Below the pieces are notes generated by a model. The model saw only the letters and a list, made by a program, of their open reading frames with translations, searched no databases and was not told where the DNA came from. A DNA stretch of 64,000 nucleotides from Taenia hydatigena (taxonomy: Eukaryota; Platyhelminthes; Cestoda; Cyclophyllidea; Taeniidae). Shown here one piece after another: positions 37,201 to 51,100 of this stretch. Positions within the stretch are counted from its first letter, which is position 1. Every line of letters begins with the position of its first letter. The position numbers and the translations under genes were made by a program. Location: the NCBI GenBank assembly GCA_036345935.2, contig JADWOT020001225.1:310001-374000 (forward strand), given 5' to 3'.

Positions 37201-40200
37201 TGCGTGCAGGCAGATGTTTGGATAGAATACTTAAAGAAATGAAGAAAGTAGTAGCACATTGCGAAACGTCCCAAATCAATTTGCAAACTAAGTGCAAAAA
37301 TCAGGGCTTAGTAGCATTTTGACTTCTTACATTTCTGCCTGTCGATCTCATTTCTTTCCATTTTTCTTCTGTCTACTCTCTTCTCCTACCGTTTTATCTC
37401 TCGTCGCAGCACATGTAATTTTTTTGCCCCGGGGAGAATGAATCACCTCCACCCGCTTCTCTGGTTAGGGTCAACCACCTTCGAGGGCACGAATTTAGAT
37501 GCATTCACCAACAGCCTACGCTCGTGAATTCGGCTGTTGTGTGTAGGTTTGAGTCACACATCTCTTTGTCTCATTCTCACTTTGATCCTCTTTTTGCAAT
37601 TTCATAAATCATCTTGAGGATAAAAAATCAGTAACAGAGGCACAAGATAGCAACTGCATGCCTACGAATGCTTGCCGATTGTAGCATGCAAAGCCGAACT
37701 AGGCTAGGTTGGATAATGCATGACTGGGCTAGACTAGACCCGACCATCTGCCATAGCATACAAATGCCACAGATCCTTTTGAACTGCACCACTCTGGTTG
37801 TGCTTCACTTCCTCCATAGGAACTATGGGAAAGAGATAGATTATAGACGCCATCAAAAGCAAATAAAGCCATGAGCACCATCAGATTAAGGACTGAGCTG
37901 CAACCCTTAAGTTTCCTAACCCGCTCTTAATATCCACCCCAGTGCCACTACTGTGAGTGTCTTCCTCATGAAGATCAATTTTTACTGACCATAGCCCTGG
38001 CAGGAGCACTGACGACTCAGGTAGACGAATGTGGTGGTGACGGACGTGTATATGCTCCAAGATATTGCCAAATTGGCTGCCCTATGCACCCGTAGTTTAC
38101 AGCCAAACACTAAATAAAGAAGAGAAATGGCAAGACGGGAAGTGTGCAACGGCGAATGCGATCTTCCTCTCGAAGAAAAGTGGGAGAGTTCACTAGAACT
38201 GAGTAAAAGCATAGGTCATCACCTATCTCCTTCGCTGACCGCACAAGTGAGGTCAAAAGCCTTGCCACCTTTTGCCTAGATGAATACAAATCTGCTCTTT
38301 ATTTACCCCATGAATCACATCGTTGTATACATGCGCTGCAACGCCTCTGCTGTCATTTGGGGAAAAACGAGCTTCTCACTTAACTTCCTGACTTTAGATT
38401 CATTCGTGGCACACAAACGCCATCACCCTCTTCAGATGGAGCATATCCCACCTTCTCCTAGCCGTCAGATATTTTCCTCCTCCTTCGCACAATGCCGGTC
38501 ATGTGAGCATGTGCAATAACTAATATCCTTAGTAGCACGATAGTCGAGATGTTTCATTGGCCAGAAAGACGATCCCACCTGCTTTTCATGCTGACATGAA
38601 AAGCCAGTATTTCCTTAACCCAGCATTGGTTTGAGTCACTGACCGTACTGGCGATGGACTTGGCGATTAAAGGCGGATGGGACTCACCTTCTATCTGCCA
38701 TACTTGTTTTCATGCGGCTATGTCTTGAGGTCAACAAGGGAACCATCACTCACCTCGTGCACCTCCTCCTTCATCACTTCTTTATCCACTTTCCCATTCT
38801 CTTCCTTCTTTTTTAAGTAGCTATTTGCATTTTTTTATCTAGTCAGCACAACGCTTCATTGCGCTATTCACACCTCACTCCTTTTATTCGCATTCATCTA
38901 GAATTTCGGATATACCATAGCTTGTGTCTGCGGCTGCCACTTTTACTGCTTCCGATCGTAGCATCTGCATTAAATGACTTCCAAGTGCGACGAAATTGCG
39001 CATCAGCTAGAATCTGGTGAACCTCATGCCAAGCGTTTCTGACAAGTCCTCTTCTTCCAAATGATTATCTGCACAGACTGCCTTGTTGCAAATTCTATCC
39101 TGCCAACCTAAATATCACTGGCGTCAAAAGGAGCTCTTACAGATAAAATGTCCTCCAATGGCCACGACACACAGAAAACGTACCATTGAAATCTGACATT
39201 AACAAGAACTCTCCTCATTTCACTACTTATTGAGCGAGCCCTTGATTTCCAGATTAAAGCAAGAGTCAGTTCACTCGAAGCGCTTTAACTATTGGCAGTC
39301 TTACCGACAATTCTTATGCATAGACGTGCAGATTACCAAGTACAAACATGCACGCCTTTGCGCGTGTGCATTAGCATGCACAGGTTTGAATGCAAATGAA
39401 AAAGAGCATCATAAAAGTGAACGACGCGTACCTCCATGCGCGTGAAACAGGTGCGCTAGGCAAAGGATGGCGGTCTTTAGCGGCATAGAGCAGTGGTGAC
39501 ATACGAAGGGTGCCATCTTGGTAAAGAATACTTGTCCTGGTTTTAATCTGAAGAGAAATGTGCTGGTCCGAACCGTTTCTAATCTCAAATACGATTAAAG
39601 CGCCGAGGAGTATTGGTTAGCCGAAAACTGAGCAATGTTTGCTGCTATTCGCTGGCTTTTGCTGATTCTAGCTCCAAAGCTATTTGTAAAATTTTATTTA
39701 TACCTCTTCCGGTCAAAAAGTTATTTGGCAGAAAGAAGTTAGTCAAATGGTGTTTTGGAGACCTATATTTTAACATATGTGCAATTAAAATTATTACCTC
39801 GTAGCTGCTTTGATTGAAAGAAGTGTTCTACTGATTTATCAGGCACCAAAATGGAAGGTCGGAGTAATCGTGTGTCTTTTTCATTCAACTATGACCAACA
39901 GTTTGGTAAAAACGTGCATTACACGCGTTGATTGCGACGACTTTGGTATTTTTGCTAGATACTATGCATTTGTGACTACTCATCTGTTGTGTCAGTTGGA
40001 TAGACATGAAGTGATGTTAGGGTAGTGATCAAACCTTTTCATTGAAACCACGCCTTTCTGTAATAAAACCATTGCAGTGTAGTTGTTAAGAAACAAAAGT
40101 TGCTTGGCAAATTTATCTTGCTAATGAACAAAGGTGGACTCGAAACTAAAGTGTGTGTCTACGATATACAGATTATTCCACTTTGTTGGACATTTTTAAT

Positions 40201-43200
40201 GGATTCGATTCTTAAATTCGGACGACATACCTGTGCATTTAATGTAGCCAAATCGCAAAAGGTCTGCAAATGCACCTGATGTTTGGAAGAGTTTGCGCGA
40301 TTTCGAATAGAACTGGTTGTCATCACTTGTTGAGGCTTGTAAGGCAAAAACACTAGTATCGATGCGGTACTCTTTACCCAACCTCTTAATTCATTTAAAA
40401 CCAGCTTTATGTTAAGCCTTCCCGCATGCCTTGCGATTTAATGGGCTGAGCAGTTTGAAGCTGGTGTTGTCGATTTAATCAAAGCGCATTACATTTAAGA
40501 GGTCTTAATTTTTACTACAACTCGAATGGATTTATTTGGTTCTTAATCAAGATTTCAAAAAACTTGGTTTGATTAAAAATACCATAAAGAGCATAAAATC
40601 GGAGCCCCATACTTTCATTTGATAAAAACTTTGCGGTAAATGTTTCTTGCCAGTAGATTTCGCCCCCTTTCTCACCATCTTTGTGCTGCTGCCCATGGGA
40701 TTTTGCTAACCCACCAACCGCTTCAACCTTTGCCCAATTTGTGAGGCACCCCTTCAACGTAGTTTTCTGCATTCGCACCATCTTTAGTCCCTACACCATC
40801 ACTGCCAACATCACTGGTTATCTCTGGTTACAATAAATATCTCCAGATTACATCCCTTGCGCAGAGTTAATGACATCTGCCCACTTACGGCCGATGTGGC
40901 TACATGTGCACTTCCATTCCTGCTCTTTTCCCCCTTGATAAGCTATGCTGTTCCGGGCCGAGAGGTAATGCAATGCGAGGAATCACTCACCTCACCCATT
41001 TATCTCCGCATACGCATCTGCACCAGCAACGCGCACGTTTACCTGGTGGATACGACACCTACACCCACTTTCCTTTGTCCCTTCTGCCTTGGTATCCCTT
41101 AACGGACCAACCCTCAAGGCAATGCAACACGAGACACCTGCGTATGCGTTCAACCGCCTAATCCAAGGCTTTTAGTGGCCCTCTACTTGCTTCCCCCACA
41201 CTACATGAACGCCAGTCAATACTCCCCATCGCACCTTATCCCTTACGCTGCTATTCTACATCTTGTCTGATTCTCTCTCTTCCACCCCTTCCCTTTTTCT
41301 TATCCCCTCTCATCGCCTTTGTATCACCCTTACATGATCACATAAATTTATGCATACTCTACTCACCACCTCAGCAGGCAAGTCAGCCCACCCCACACTT
41401 CTGGCTGGCCTCTTCATTACCATTGCCTCGTCGAATCTCCACCTACAAGCAGCTGCATCTCTGAAATCTGATATCATATCGTCGTGCTCCTCTGGGCTGT
41501 AATCTTTACTCCTTTGTCACGAAACCGTCAAAAATAGATGGATGTATGCACATTACTGACTTGCGTATGCGCGTGAGGAAGCGCTCAAGCATGTGCACTT
41601 GTGCGTGTGTGCTGTGTGTCAAACATTTTCAAACGTGCTCTAGCCCCATTTTGGCGACTGCTGTAGTATATTTACTTACAAGCGTGGCCAGGTGTTGTGG
41701 AAAACAAGACACGAATCATCCAAAACAGGCAACAAAAGATCGACAAATGCAAATGCACTAGTGGTAAGAAGAGAAAAGGCTCTGGAAATCTGTCATTCCG
41801 TTAAAAATCATTTGCTACAATTTGTTCGGAAGAAAGGCTGCTTATGAGCTTCCAATGCACAAAAAAACAGATGAAGACAAAAGGGTTGAGGTAATAATAC
41901 AAATTTTCAATAAGTATTCCCTCGCTATCAGTTGACACAAATAAAGTGAAGGACTGATTCTTTCGTAGATCCAAAGGATTGCGCAAATGGATGAAAGCTG
42001 GCTGGATGAGTTGGCAATTACTAAACGTTCTAAATACTAGACGCAACTGGGTCTATCATGCGATTAATACCAACTAGAGCAAACTTAGAGTACGAGTAAA
42101 TCAAAAGCATTACAGAAAAACTAGAACAGACCTGCTTTACCAGGTAGAGGAAAAACGAACAGTTGGGTTGACGTTTGACACTAAAATTAGTGTTTAATGA
42201 ACAAGTAATAGACAACAGAGCATGTCGATTGAAGAAGCATGGATAGACGGGTGATTGCAATACGGAACCAATGGATCGAGAATTAGTCTGACAAAGGGCA
42301 GCAATCTGCACATGCAACTTAGTCATCCTTCCATTCAGCTCTGCGGCGTGTATGGGATGGGGTATCTCCAGCTGCTCCAGAGGGCGCATTTTTCTCACAA
42401 CCTGTCGCCTACTCCACGAACACTACTTTGCGATCCCCCAGCAATGGATATCCTTCTGCGTCTCAGCTGCAGCTAGTGTTGGGTTTGGTTGATGTGATGC
42501 AGAAAAAACACCTGTTTGAACGGTAAACATTACCATTCAGGTCTTCTTTGGTCATCCGCAGCTCTCATATTCAATTGGAATCTTCGCCCGCATATGCTGT
42601 GCACTTACGTTCAGATCCGTTTGTCTTCAAGCACCACCAGAATTATAAGTCTTGCATAAGTTAGAAGTTATTAAATGAGGGAGAATCGGACAGATAAATT
42701 GACTGATAGACGGGTGTTTGGACAGAACGGATAATTTGGTCTTAAGTATTTTGTCAACGAAAGAGTCATTAATCTCGCATAGTAGTTTATAGAATTAGAG
42801 TCAGTTTCAGACACGTTTGTCTCAGTAGAATGAAACGTATAATTTAAGACTACAGTTAGCTGCTTCAAAAATTCGTTTGTGTCAAATAGATTTTGCCTTT
42901 GAACAGACCTCTTAAAAGTTGTATAGTTAGCATATCCAACAGCATTGCTGATTTTGAGGAGGATTTTAATGAAGCAATGGGGCATAATTTCACTTATGCA
43001 TGCGTTCATATGCCCATTAATGTGTGTTCACATAAAGTGCATCTTAAAATTACAATCTATCAATCTTGGTGCACGTATTCCAAACGTGCAAAGCATGGGA
43101 TGATGTTTCTGAACGGCGCTGAGCCCAACTTTTATGTGTAGGCACCTATTATGGCCAAATGAAAGGCGAGACGCGCGATCTTCTGCAACAAAGCTTACAG

Positions 43201-43765
43201 CGAATATAATGAGTAGGCAGGGGCACCTCCTAGACCAACTCTCAACCAGACATATGATTGCAACGCAGATCAGTTGTCGTCGTGTGGTTGGCCAAAACCT
43301 TGAGCATCAGAGGCTTCCTGCTAAAATCCACGGCAGTTAAGTTGATTCCTCGTTATACGTCCCAAGTGGTAAGCTATTAGTTAAACTTAGTTCTTTTTCT
43401 GTAAAGAATGAAAAAATGCTTATCAAAGAAGACGCCCTAATGTACCGGGTAGTTCAAGGGACTTTACTTTGACATATTTAAAACTATGCCCAACAACATT
43501 TGGCCATAAGCAAAAACTATGTGGGATGGAGTGTAGGCAAATCTATGAGCTGTCACTCTAAGTAAACCAAACGATGAAAGCCTAATTACTTGAAATCATG
43601 CTACAGAGCTTCTGACACTCTGTACCGTTCCTTAATTTTACGTGTGGGTGAAGCGCAGAAGAGCAACAGTCGCATATTTAAGTCTCCTCATGTCAGTGCA
43701 GGCATGATTTATTGAAATCTGCGTTGTGCTCTAGAAAAACAAGTTATACATTTTTCAAGAATAAA
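34260..43765. other. long stretch without an assignable gene
   Basis: From 34260 to 37300 the DNA is A/T-rich. From about 37300 to 41500 the plus strand is C/T-rich with CACC, CTTCC and TCTC runs, most strongly at 40900-41450. Open frames (36627-36917 minus, 40515-40781 minus, 40857-41102, 42030-42398 minus, 42671-43009 minus) show no motif I can name. A G/C-rich minus-strand patch at 42402-42466, flanked by CTGCAG and a GT, could be an exon but stands alone. Confidence 0.35.
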
Positions 43766-43771
43766 GAGATT

Positions 43772-43844
43772 CATCCTGGGCGGGACTCGAATCCGCAATC
43801 TTCGGCTCCGGAAACTGACGCCTTTTCCATTAGGCCACCAGGAC
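43772..43844 (-). tRNA. tRNA-Arg(CCG), near complete, possibly a pseudogene
   Basis: The minus strand folds as a 73-base tRNA. The acceptor stem GTCCTGG pairs with CCAGGAT (one G-T pair), and the D stem GCCT pairs with AGGC with the usual A box TGGCCTAATGG. The anticodon loop is TTCCGGA with anticodon CCG, and the T loop is TTCGAGT with the B box. Two mismatches stand out: A-C in the middle of the anticodon stem, and A-C at the inner pair of the T stem (GCGGA/CCCGC). No TTTT terminator follows directly on the minus strand. The body resembles eukaryotic tRNA-Arg. The mismatches and missing terminator suggest a decaying copy, although function is not excluded. Confidence 0.7.
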
Positions 43845-43849
43845 TCGTA

Positions 43850-45020
43850 TCTATCCAAAGGACGAAGTATGCATTCGGGAAATTACACTAGCTGATTCAT
43901 TAAATCCAATCGCTAGGTCTACTTAAAGGATCCAACTTCACCATAGAAAGGGCATTCTGAAAACAAGTTAGGGGCCTCTGTTTGCGTGTAATTAGGCTGG
44001 AAATGCAGACAGTGCATGAAAAACCATCCATTCTTTTAATATTGCGCCACTTTTGAGTGCATGAGTGAGGTGGGGTTGCGGTTAGGTTTGGGGTTTAGGG
44101 GATGTCAAAGAGGTAACGGGATAGGTAGCCCTAATCACTAAGAATGCCTTCCTAAATACCCAGTTTCGAAGTGACATTTAGTCTGCGCCGAAAATCACGT
44201 TAAGAGAACTGGGATTAATGACGCTTCAATTCAGCATCGAACCATTCAAAACGACATAGCAACATGAAATAAGGATGGGAGGAAAACGATCAGATTATGC
44301 TTTTGGATTTTAACTTATTTGTTATGAAAGGATTTAATCAATTGTAAAGCAAAACCACCTAAGCCATCGCTTTGATAAAATAAAGAACGAGCGAACATTC
44401 TTAGGCGTAAATGAAAGAAGACCATCTAATGTTGGTTTAAATTACTGACTTACTGCTAAAGAGAAGGCGCGTTATATTGCTCAAAACGCCATAGTAAAGC
44501 ATTTTTACTGCCTCACATTTTAATGGTCGAATGAAATAGACCTCAAAAGCATAGCCTTAACAAAGTTGTTTGATGCATGATGAGGAGGTGACGTCCGAGA
44601 AGTAAAGACAAGCCCAATTTATGCAGAGGAGCAGAGGCGCCTACTTGCAAACCCTCCAGATGGTGTCAGGCACTTCCACCTAGGGACTAGTGAATAGAGA
44701 CGGAAATGCTACATGATTAGTAAAAATTAATCGGTCATCACACGGTAGCCAACTAGAAAAAATGAATGTGTAGGGACTGCTACTGACGTACTTTGCAAAA
44801 TAAAAAAAAACGCTACTGTCACATATTATTTAGGTGAGTCAAGTCGTCCTCACAGTGGGCAAGTATTCAGTAATGATTCACTAACCCTCGCTATTTTCTG
44901 GAGGTCTTCTCTAAACATATTCGCATTTCATCAAATTCCATTGAGCAGATAGATATCAGCTATGAGCTTCGTTGGACTTCTGTGCGTGACTGATATACCG
45001 TTAAATCGGCGTCTACAGTG
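43850..45020. other. intergenic, nothing assigned
   Basis: A/T-rich sequence with no motif. A short G-rich run occurs at 44070-44105 (GGTTAGGTTTGGGGTTTAGG), too short to call telomere-like. Confidence 0.4.
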
Positions 45021-45023
45021 CAT

Positions 45024-45041
45024 CACACACACACACACACA
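45024..45041. repeat. (CA)9 microsatellite
   Basis: Nine perfect CA units, the clearest simple repeat in the window. Confidence 0.95.
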
Positions 45042-45049
45042 ACCGCACG

Positions 45050-45293
45050 AAACGCAGTCTCTTAGATATGGAGTGGGGAGTGCTCCAGCCTTGTGAGGTG
45101 ACCAGTGTGCAGGCAGTTCAGTAATAACCGATAATGAAACTCTTATTCGCCCATTGACTGTGGCAACAGGTAATTTCTGACCGCAAGTTATTCGGTCAGA
45201 TGACCATTTAGAAAAATGCTCCACACGCGTAAGTAGGAGATGTGGGAATAAAATGTTCATGAATTTCCAGACCTGCTGCCTGTCACGCACCAT
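45050..45293 (-). pseudogene. possible gypsy integrase core remnant
   Basis: The minus frame 44931-45293 contains HLLLTRVEHFSKWSSDRITC, which resembles the YLLVxVDxFSKWxEAxPxxD segment around the first catalytic Asp of gypsy-type integrases; that Asp is Glu here. Further on, LPAHWSPHKAG sits where HSDQGxNF would be expected, but without the second Asp. The frame then runs into the CA repeat. The resemblance is partial, so this is a tentative call of a dead integrase. Confidence 0.35.
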
Positions 45294-45844
45294 TCTATGG
45301 CATCTAGTATGAAGTCATGCAGTCCAACTTCATCACATTTGCCTAAATGCCGAGGAAGAGATGAACCAACTGCTACATTACTACTCACGCTACGCATTGC
45401 TTTTGGCTACCCACGGCACATAGATCCAGATTAAGACAAGCTAAACGAATGTGTGTTTCGATTTTATTTGATACGAGAAACCTTTTAAACGTAAGGTCCT
45501 CCAACTGATCTAAAATCACCAAAATTAAACTTCTTTTGCCATTTGTTCACAAGGGGTGCGTTTTACTACTGTCCGTTGCACCGTTGCCAAATACCCGTAC
45601 ATAGACTGGACAAATAGCTGACTTCCGACTTAGTATAGAATTAATGTTAAACTTCACTTCGTTTCAGCCAGTGACACCGTATCGATACTACTGAGTGTGT
45701 CTTCAAGTCCTTACAAGTGACTGCTCATACCATTGTTATATTATCGAGCTTTCTGCGACTTGACAGAAGCAAAGGTCCAAATACTAGGCTGCAAAATATT
45801 ACTAAATGTTAGGTATTTATATCCGTAAAAAATTTACAAAAAGG

Positions 45845-46610
45845 AAGGAAGCTATAGTAGTAAGTTGTATGGTGATAACGTCGCGAAATCGGAACGAATG
45901 CCACTCAAAATGTCCAGCCGAGAGCTGGGAAGTCCATACAATATGAGTCGTTTGGCTGGGTCGTATTAACACAAGTTTGTAGCAGAGCACAATCGCTCGT
46001 ACACAAAAATCAGGTGGCAATCCTGATATTGTGAAATATTAACACATATGGATCACCTTTGTGGAAGATTAACATCCAGAGAGTGGTCCTTTAGGTGCCG
46101 TGTTATAATTCATGGCGCATAATATTAGAAATGAGAAAGTAAAAAACTGAAATAAGCGATAACCAACTAATGAGTCTTCAGCGTCTTTTGGCTAGCTTGA
46201 AAATGTAAACAAAACAAATATTGCAATGGAATTCCAGTGACTAATAATCAGTCAGATAGCTAAAGTTTAATCCGATCAGCACTTGAAATAAAAAGAAGAA
46301 GACTTGCAATTCGTAAAAATTAGACGTCTCGAAGTCCTCTACCCTTTCTTTGCAAAGATAACATCCAAATGAACCATCTGTGGTCCAGCTCTTACCATCT
46401 CCTGAGACCACTCGTCTCCACCACCTCAGGTGTCTGCACTCTCGATACTACACTAATGAACCGAGTCACCAAACTCATGCCTTCACCGGAAGGCACCAAG
46501 GAGACAGCAGTGGTAGCAGAATCATCTGCATTGGTGCCCTTGATTGTATCGGGAAGGTGAGTAGACAGCAAGACAGGTCTGAGGCGCTGCTGAGGAACTG
46601 GACGGTATAA
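45845..46610 (+). repeat. dispersed repeat R3, copy 2
   Basis: Plus-strand partner of 6880-7690 (minus). The frame 46369-46560 begins MNHLWSSSYHLLRPLVSTTS and ends in GR followed by a stop, with a GTGAGT-like donor (GGAAG|GTGAGT) there. Upstream, around 45900-46020, both copies share KMxxRELGS and FVAxxNRxYxxIRxQS in one frame, so more than one coding block is conserved. The copy is broken by stops between these blocks. Confidence 0.65.
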
Positions 46611-46614
46611 ACAA

Positions 46615-47900
46615 CGATAAAATGGAAGCATGATGAGTGGTAGAAGTCAGTAGAATTCGAATGCATGTGCGTGGTTGTTAGTTGTGTTATGAGCCTTAAA
46701 ACTGTTTGGTTCTGGATCAAAAGCGATGAAGTAGATCGTCTTTATAGATTATATTCTCAGCCACACTTGCATTGTCCGATTGTAAAAAAGCTGCCGCTAT
46801 CTCTTACAGACGGAATCGAGCTGCTGGTCCTTAATTCCAATCAATTTTGTATCATTACGAGCAAACGTGAACAGAGCTCCGAGTCCTTGCTACCTCTGGG
46901 TTTCTTACCTCAATATAATCGTCGCGTTTTCCCAAAACTGGATTTTAAAGCATGAACTACCGCAAGCTAGACGCTTTTATTGTTAACTATACACTAATTT
47001 TAAAAGTTGATAAGGAAACAACTGCAAGCAATTACTGAATGAAATAAGGCGCTATGCTGCAATTCTCGTTATTTCTGCATCCAAGCAAACGCATTCAGCG
47101 TAGCTCTGTATACTTGTGTTACTTTGGCTCCCTTTACCAAAATGGGCTCCTTCAATATGGGTTAGCCATAAGTAAAAACTTCAATCATTGTGCATAAAAG
47201 CTAAAAGTAGATCGCTGATTGTATCAAAATCATTCGCATTGCATTGCAGTTAATCCTATTTTAATGCTTTACAAAAGAACTGCGCTTCACGGCCACGGAA
47301 GTAAGCTAACATTTGATACCCAGCTTTAATTAATTCCAGATCGAAATAAGAGTTATGGCGCAATTGACACCCGCGCTTTCTCCCCTTTTCGTTATAGCAC
47401 ACTCCATTTTCAACTTCATAACCCAAAATGATGTTGTTTTACCGGAGACCTGCTTGTATACCATGGTAGTAAGTCAACCGCCGAGTTTTTATTGCAAATG
47501 TTTCAAAATCGAAACGAGAAAAACATTGAATGCATTGCACTATGGCTAATTCGCTAGGTTTACAAGTTTACTGTCCTGTGCATGAACCGGTCGACACCAC
47601 TAGTTAAAACTTAGCACCAATTAATCTTTTCTATTCAGGTGAAACAAAGTAGGCAGCTCCTCTGTTGTTAACTCCTTTTCATTCCTTGTCCCGAATACAC
47701 CTAACAACAACCCTGTGACTGCTAAATAACCAGACTATTTATTTGAAACGCAGTTTACGAATGTGGGCATTGTAGCAACTAGCTAAAAGCAATTCTTGTT
47801 GCGCATTGAGGATTAAACTCTTTGGCGTAATTGGTGGAGATAGATAGTCTAGCAAAAAACTATTGTTAATTTATGCACAAAGATATGATCAGTAACCATA
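46615..47900. other. spacer, one unassigned frame
   Basis: The frame 46665-46955 contains GIELLVLNSNQFCIITSKRE and is protein-like, but its length is within chance and no splice partner was seen. Confidence 0.35.
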
Positions 47901-47904
47901 AAAT

Positions 47905-48160
47905 GCAATTTTATTCTTACCTGAGTTGAATGTGAGGCAATGGCAACGCCGGAATTCTGACTCTAAACTGTTCGATGAACAGCCATGCTCGGCGAATCAT
48001 GCTCAATCCAGACGAGGCATATTTTAGTGGAGTACAAGACTCACACTATCATTTGCAATAAGTAATCCAACGTCATTCGGATAGTCTGGTACTATTTTAC
48101 AGGACAGGTTCCAATTTTGCCAAAATCATGGCGTCTCAATGAGGTGCGGTGTGTGATATC
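47905..48160 (-). repeat. dispersed repeat R2, copy 2
   Basis: This aligns with 11930-12200. The minus frame ends RRHDFGKIGTCPVK followed by a stop that lines up with the stop of the other copy. Divergence is substantial, so the family is old. Confidence 0.6.
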
Positions 48161-48164
48161 TAAC

Positions 48165-51100
48165 CGAGGAAAAATGTGGTTACCGCTAGTGGCCTTTAAA
48201 ATGATGAGGGGATCAAGTGAACAAAAGATCTTTCCACCTTTTAAAGGTACGAACTGCTGTTGGCTTATATCTCGGAAATTGCATGCATCATATGCATTTA
48301 TTTTTTTTATAAATGACTCGTGACACATTTAATTCAACAATAATTTTGGATAAAATTTGCCACTGCACATATGCATGATACCATATTTAACAATTTTAAA
48401 GAATTTTCTTTTCCCGTCATCCAGTTGTACCTCCAAATCGAACGTGACGACAATGCCTTTTATCCATTCTTCCCATGCATAACCTCTACTTCGAATCCAG
48501 CAGTGGATACCTCCATCCCCACTGCAGGTATGGCGTATGTCACTTATGGCTATGCAGTGCTGTACTGCATTCTAGGCACCTACGTGTAAAATGCTTTCTT
48601 TACTAGGTAAAATTAATGAGAAAAATAACATTTAATGCTTAGCCGTAGTGTTTTTAGGTATTCAAATTATTGTAAAGGCATATGTTTCGTAAAAGATGCA
48701 TTCGTCAACTTATATTATGCAAGACAGACGTTGCCATAAGTTGACCACACTCTAAATGTCCCCTTTCATGCAACCTAGAGTCGCATTTTTGTATTATGCA
48801 CGGAGTCAAGGCTTGTTCGCACAAAATCGCTTTTTGCTGTGGCACTAATAGAATATAGAAAGGAGGGCTAAAATTCCATGAGACGCTACAGTAAGTAACT
48901 GGTTTTTATTCATTGTGAGCCTTAATGTGAGCAGTTTATTAATTGAATAACATACTGAGGTAAGAGTTAGGAGAACTGACTGGGAACCTACCATTTTAAA
49001 TGAAGGGGTAAGAAAAATTTGAGAAAATAATGCGATTGCACTAGAGAGGTTAAAAGTACAATGAAGAAGAAGCAGCAGGCTTTGGCCAAAGGACAGAGAG
49101 CAGAGTGTGGAAGGTGGAAGCATGTGCTGCGTAGCGAAGGCTGAACTTAAAAATTTGAATGTTTTTCGTGATGCAGCGGTAAAAGTGGACATGCAGCCTA
49201 CTTCAAATCAGTCGTTAATGACCTGCATGTTCTATTTGACACTGCATTAAATTAAACCGCTTCATTTCCTAGCTAAATGGTTCCTGTAAAGCAGTTGCCA
49301 TAACTGTAGCAGTAGCTACGGCATTGACTCTAGAGTGGCTATCTAAATCCGGTTATTGGATTTCAAAGCATCATGTGTAAGGTGCACTAAATTCAAGGCC
49401 AGTTTAGCAGGAGCACTGAAGTGGGACACTGATTTGAGGACAGGACTTAACAATTCTCGGCCTCTGCATCCACTTTCGGGAGGAGAGTGGTCAGGTTAGA
49501 CTGCACATTTGTTGCACCGAAATATAATTGGAGAAGGCAGCTCTAACAGCAGACGCACTTGGGCTTGATTGGGGATAGAAATTGCAAAATCGCTGGTGGC
49601 ATAGAGAGCGCTGTGCCTTAAATGCTTTAAGCAGAGTACAGCGCTGAATGCTGTCAAATGGACATCATCCTCTGCACGAAATTGTTAGCCACACTTTTAG
49701 CAAATCGCTGACCTCTCAATTGTAATAGCCAACAGTAGGGACGTTTGCAGTTGAAGTGGCGGGAGAGGAGGATTTGCTCGTGGTGAATCGATATTCACCA
49801 TCTGACTGCAGTTGATTTGTCGAGGGAGGAGAATTTGCCTGTGGCGTAGGGCATTCTGACCCAGACGAAGACCATCCAACATGGTTTGTCGGCGAAAATG
49901 CCTGAAACCACGGAAAGGCTCCTTATACTTACTGCGGCCAAGCATATATTTTTTTCAATTTTGAAGGCATATAGTCGATGCGAATCTCAGTTCATAGGGA
50001 TCGTCAGCCTTTCACGAGATAGCCGACAGGCAGGACCATACACTCCAATTCCATTCGTTTGCCCTATTTAAGATTGTCTATTCAAACGTTCATATAATTC
50101 CTATTACCTGCGCAATAAGAAGCTACATGGGAACCCGCTGCACCGCGTTTAAAGAAGAGCCTAAAAATGCAACAAGCTCAAAATGTCATCCTAGTCACAA
50201 TCTGTTGCCTAGATAGCATCATGATTAATTTGTGAATAAAGTACTTTTGAGCTACCGGTGCATTAAGCTCTTCTGCTTTTAAATCAGAGAATCCCATCTC
50301 GAGCACCCCTTGGCAGTAATGGGCAGATGGGTCTCTTCTAGAGTTGCTTGCATTGCAAATAAACTTAATTAATGATCATAGCTGCAACGCATCATATCTT
50401 AGGGAGATACAATCTACCAAAGGCAAAAAGTAAATGGGTTTGCTAGTGCAGACTAGCGCCGTTGATTGTCATTTACTCGACCGCCGTTGGATCACGTAAA
50501 TCACTTCGTATTGCACATCTTTCGGTCGAAAGCGGTCATACTAGACGCATTTTACAACGCGTGCGGAACAGTCAGGAAATATTTTAATAGGTTTCGCGCA
50601 GCTTTGCCTTACGCACGTCATTTTCGGCATAAGAAGTAAGTAAAAAATAGAAAATGGAAGATTTTCTTAGCAACATTGACTCCCAATCTTTAACGTGGAA
50701 CAGGAATCACATCACCGCTCAGAACTTCTCAGTTTACGGAGTAACTGAAACTTCAGAGGTACACCTCAACGTTGCCGTAAAATCATTCTTTCGACCCTGG
50801 CATCTCCTTCGAAATTTTTTTAGCTAAAATTCGGCGCCTCATTTGGTTAGTGGTTTTGCTGGAAGTAGATGCTGGCCTGCCAGAAAACATCCCAAATTTA
50901 TTTGAGCTTGGCGACACGACTCCATAATCGCATTCGAACAGAGGTTTATAGATGTGAATAATTGAAAACTTTATTTGTTTTAATTACCAAAATGCTAAAT
51001 AGGATTGCACTAAGAATACTGCGGACAGCTGAGTAATCACTAAAATCTTTCGAAAGTGCTATGAGAATGCTTTTGGAGTGGCTTGAGGTATGGCCCCTTT

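Noticed and set aside
44070..44105. GGTTAGG and TTTAGGGG units resembling telomeric repeat
   Set aside because: Only a few irregular units, with no array.
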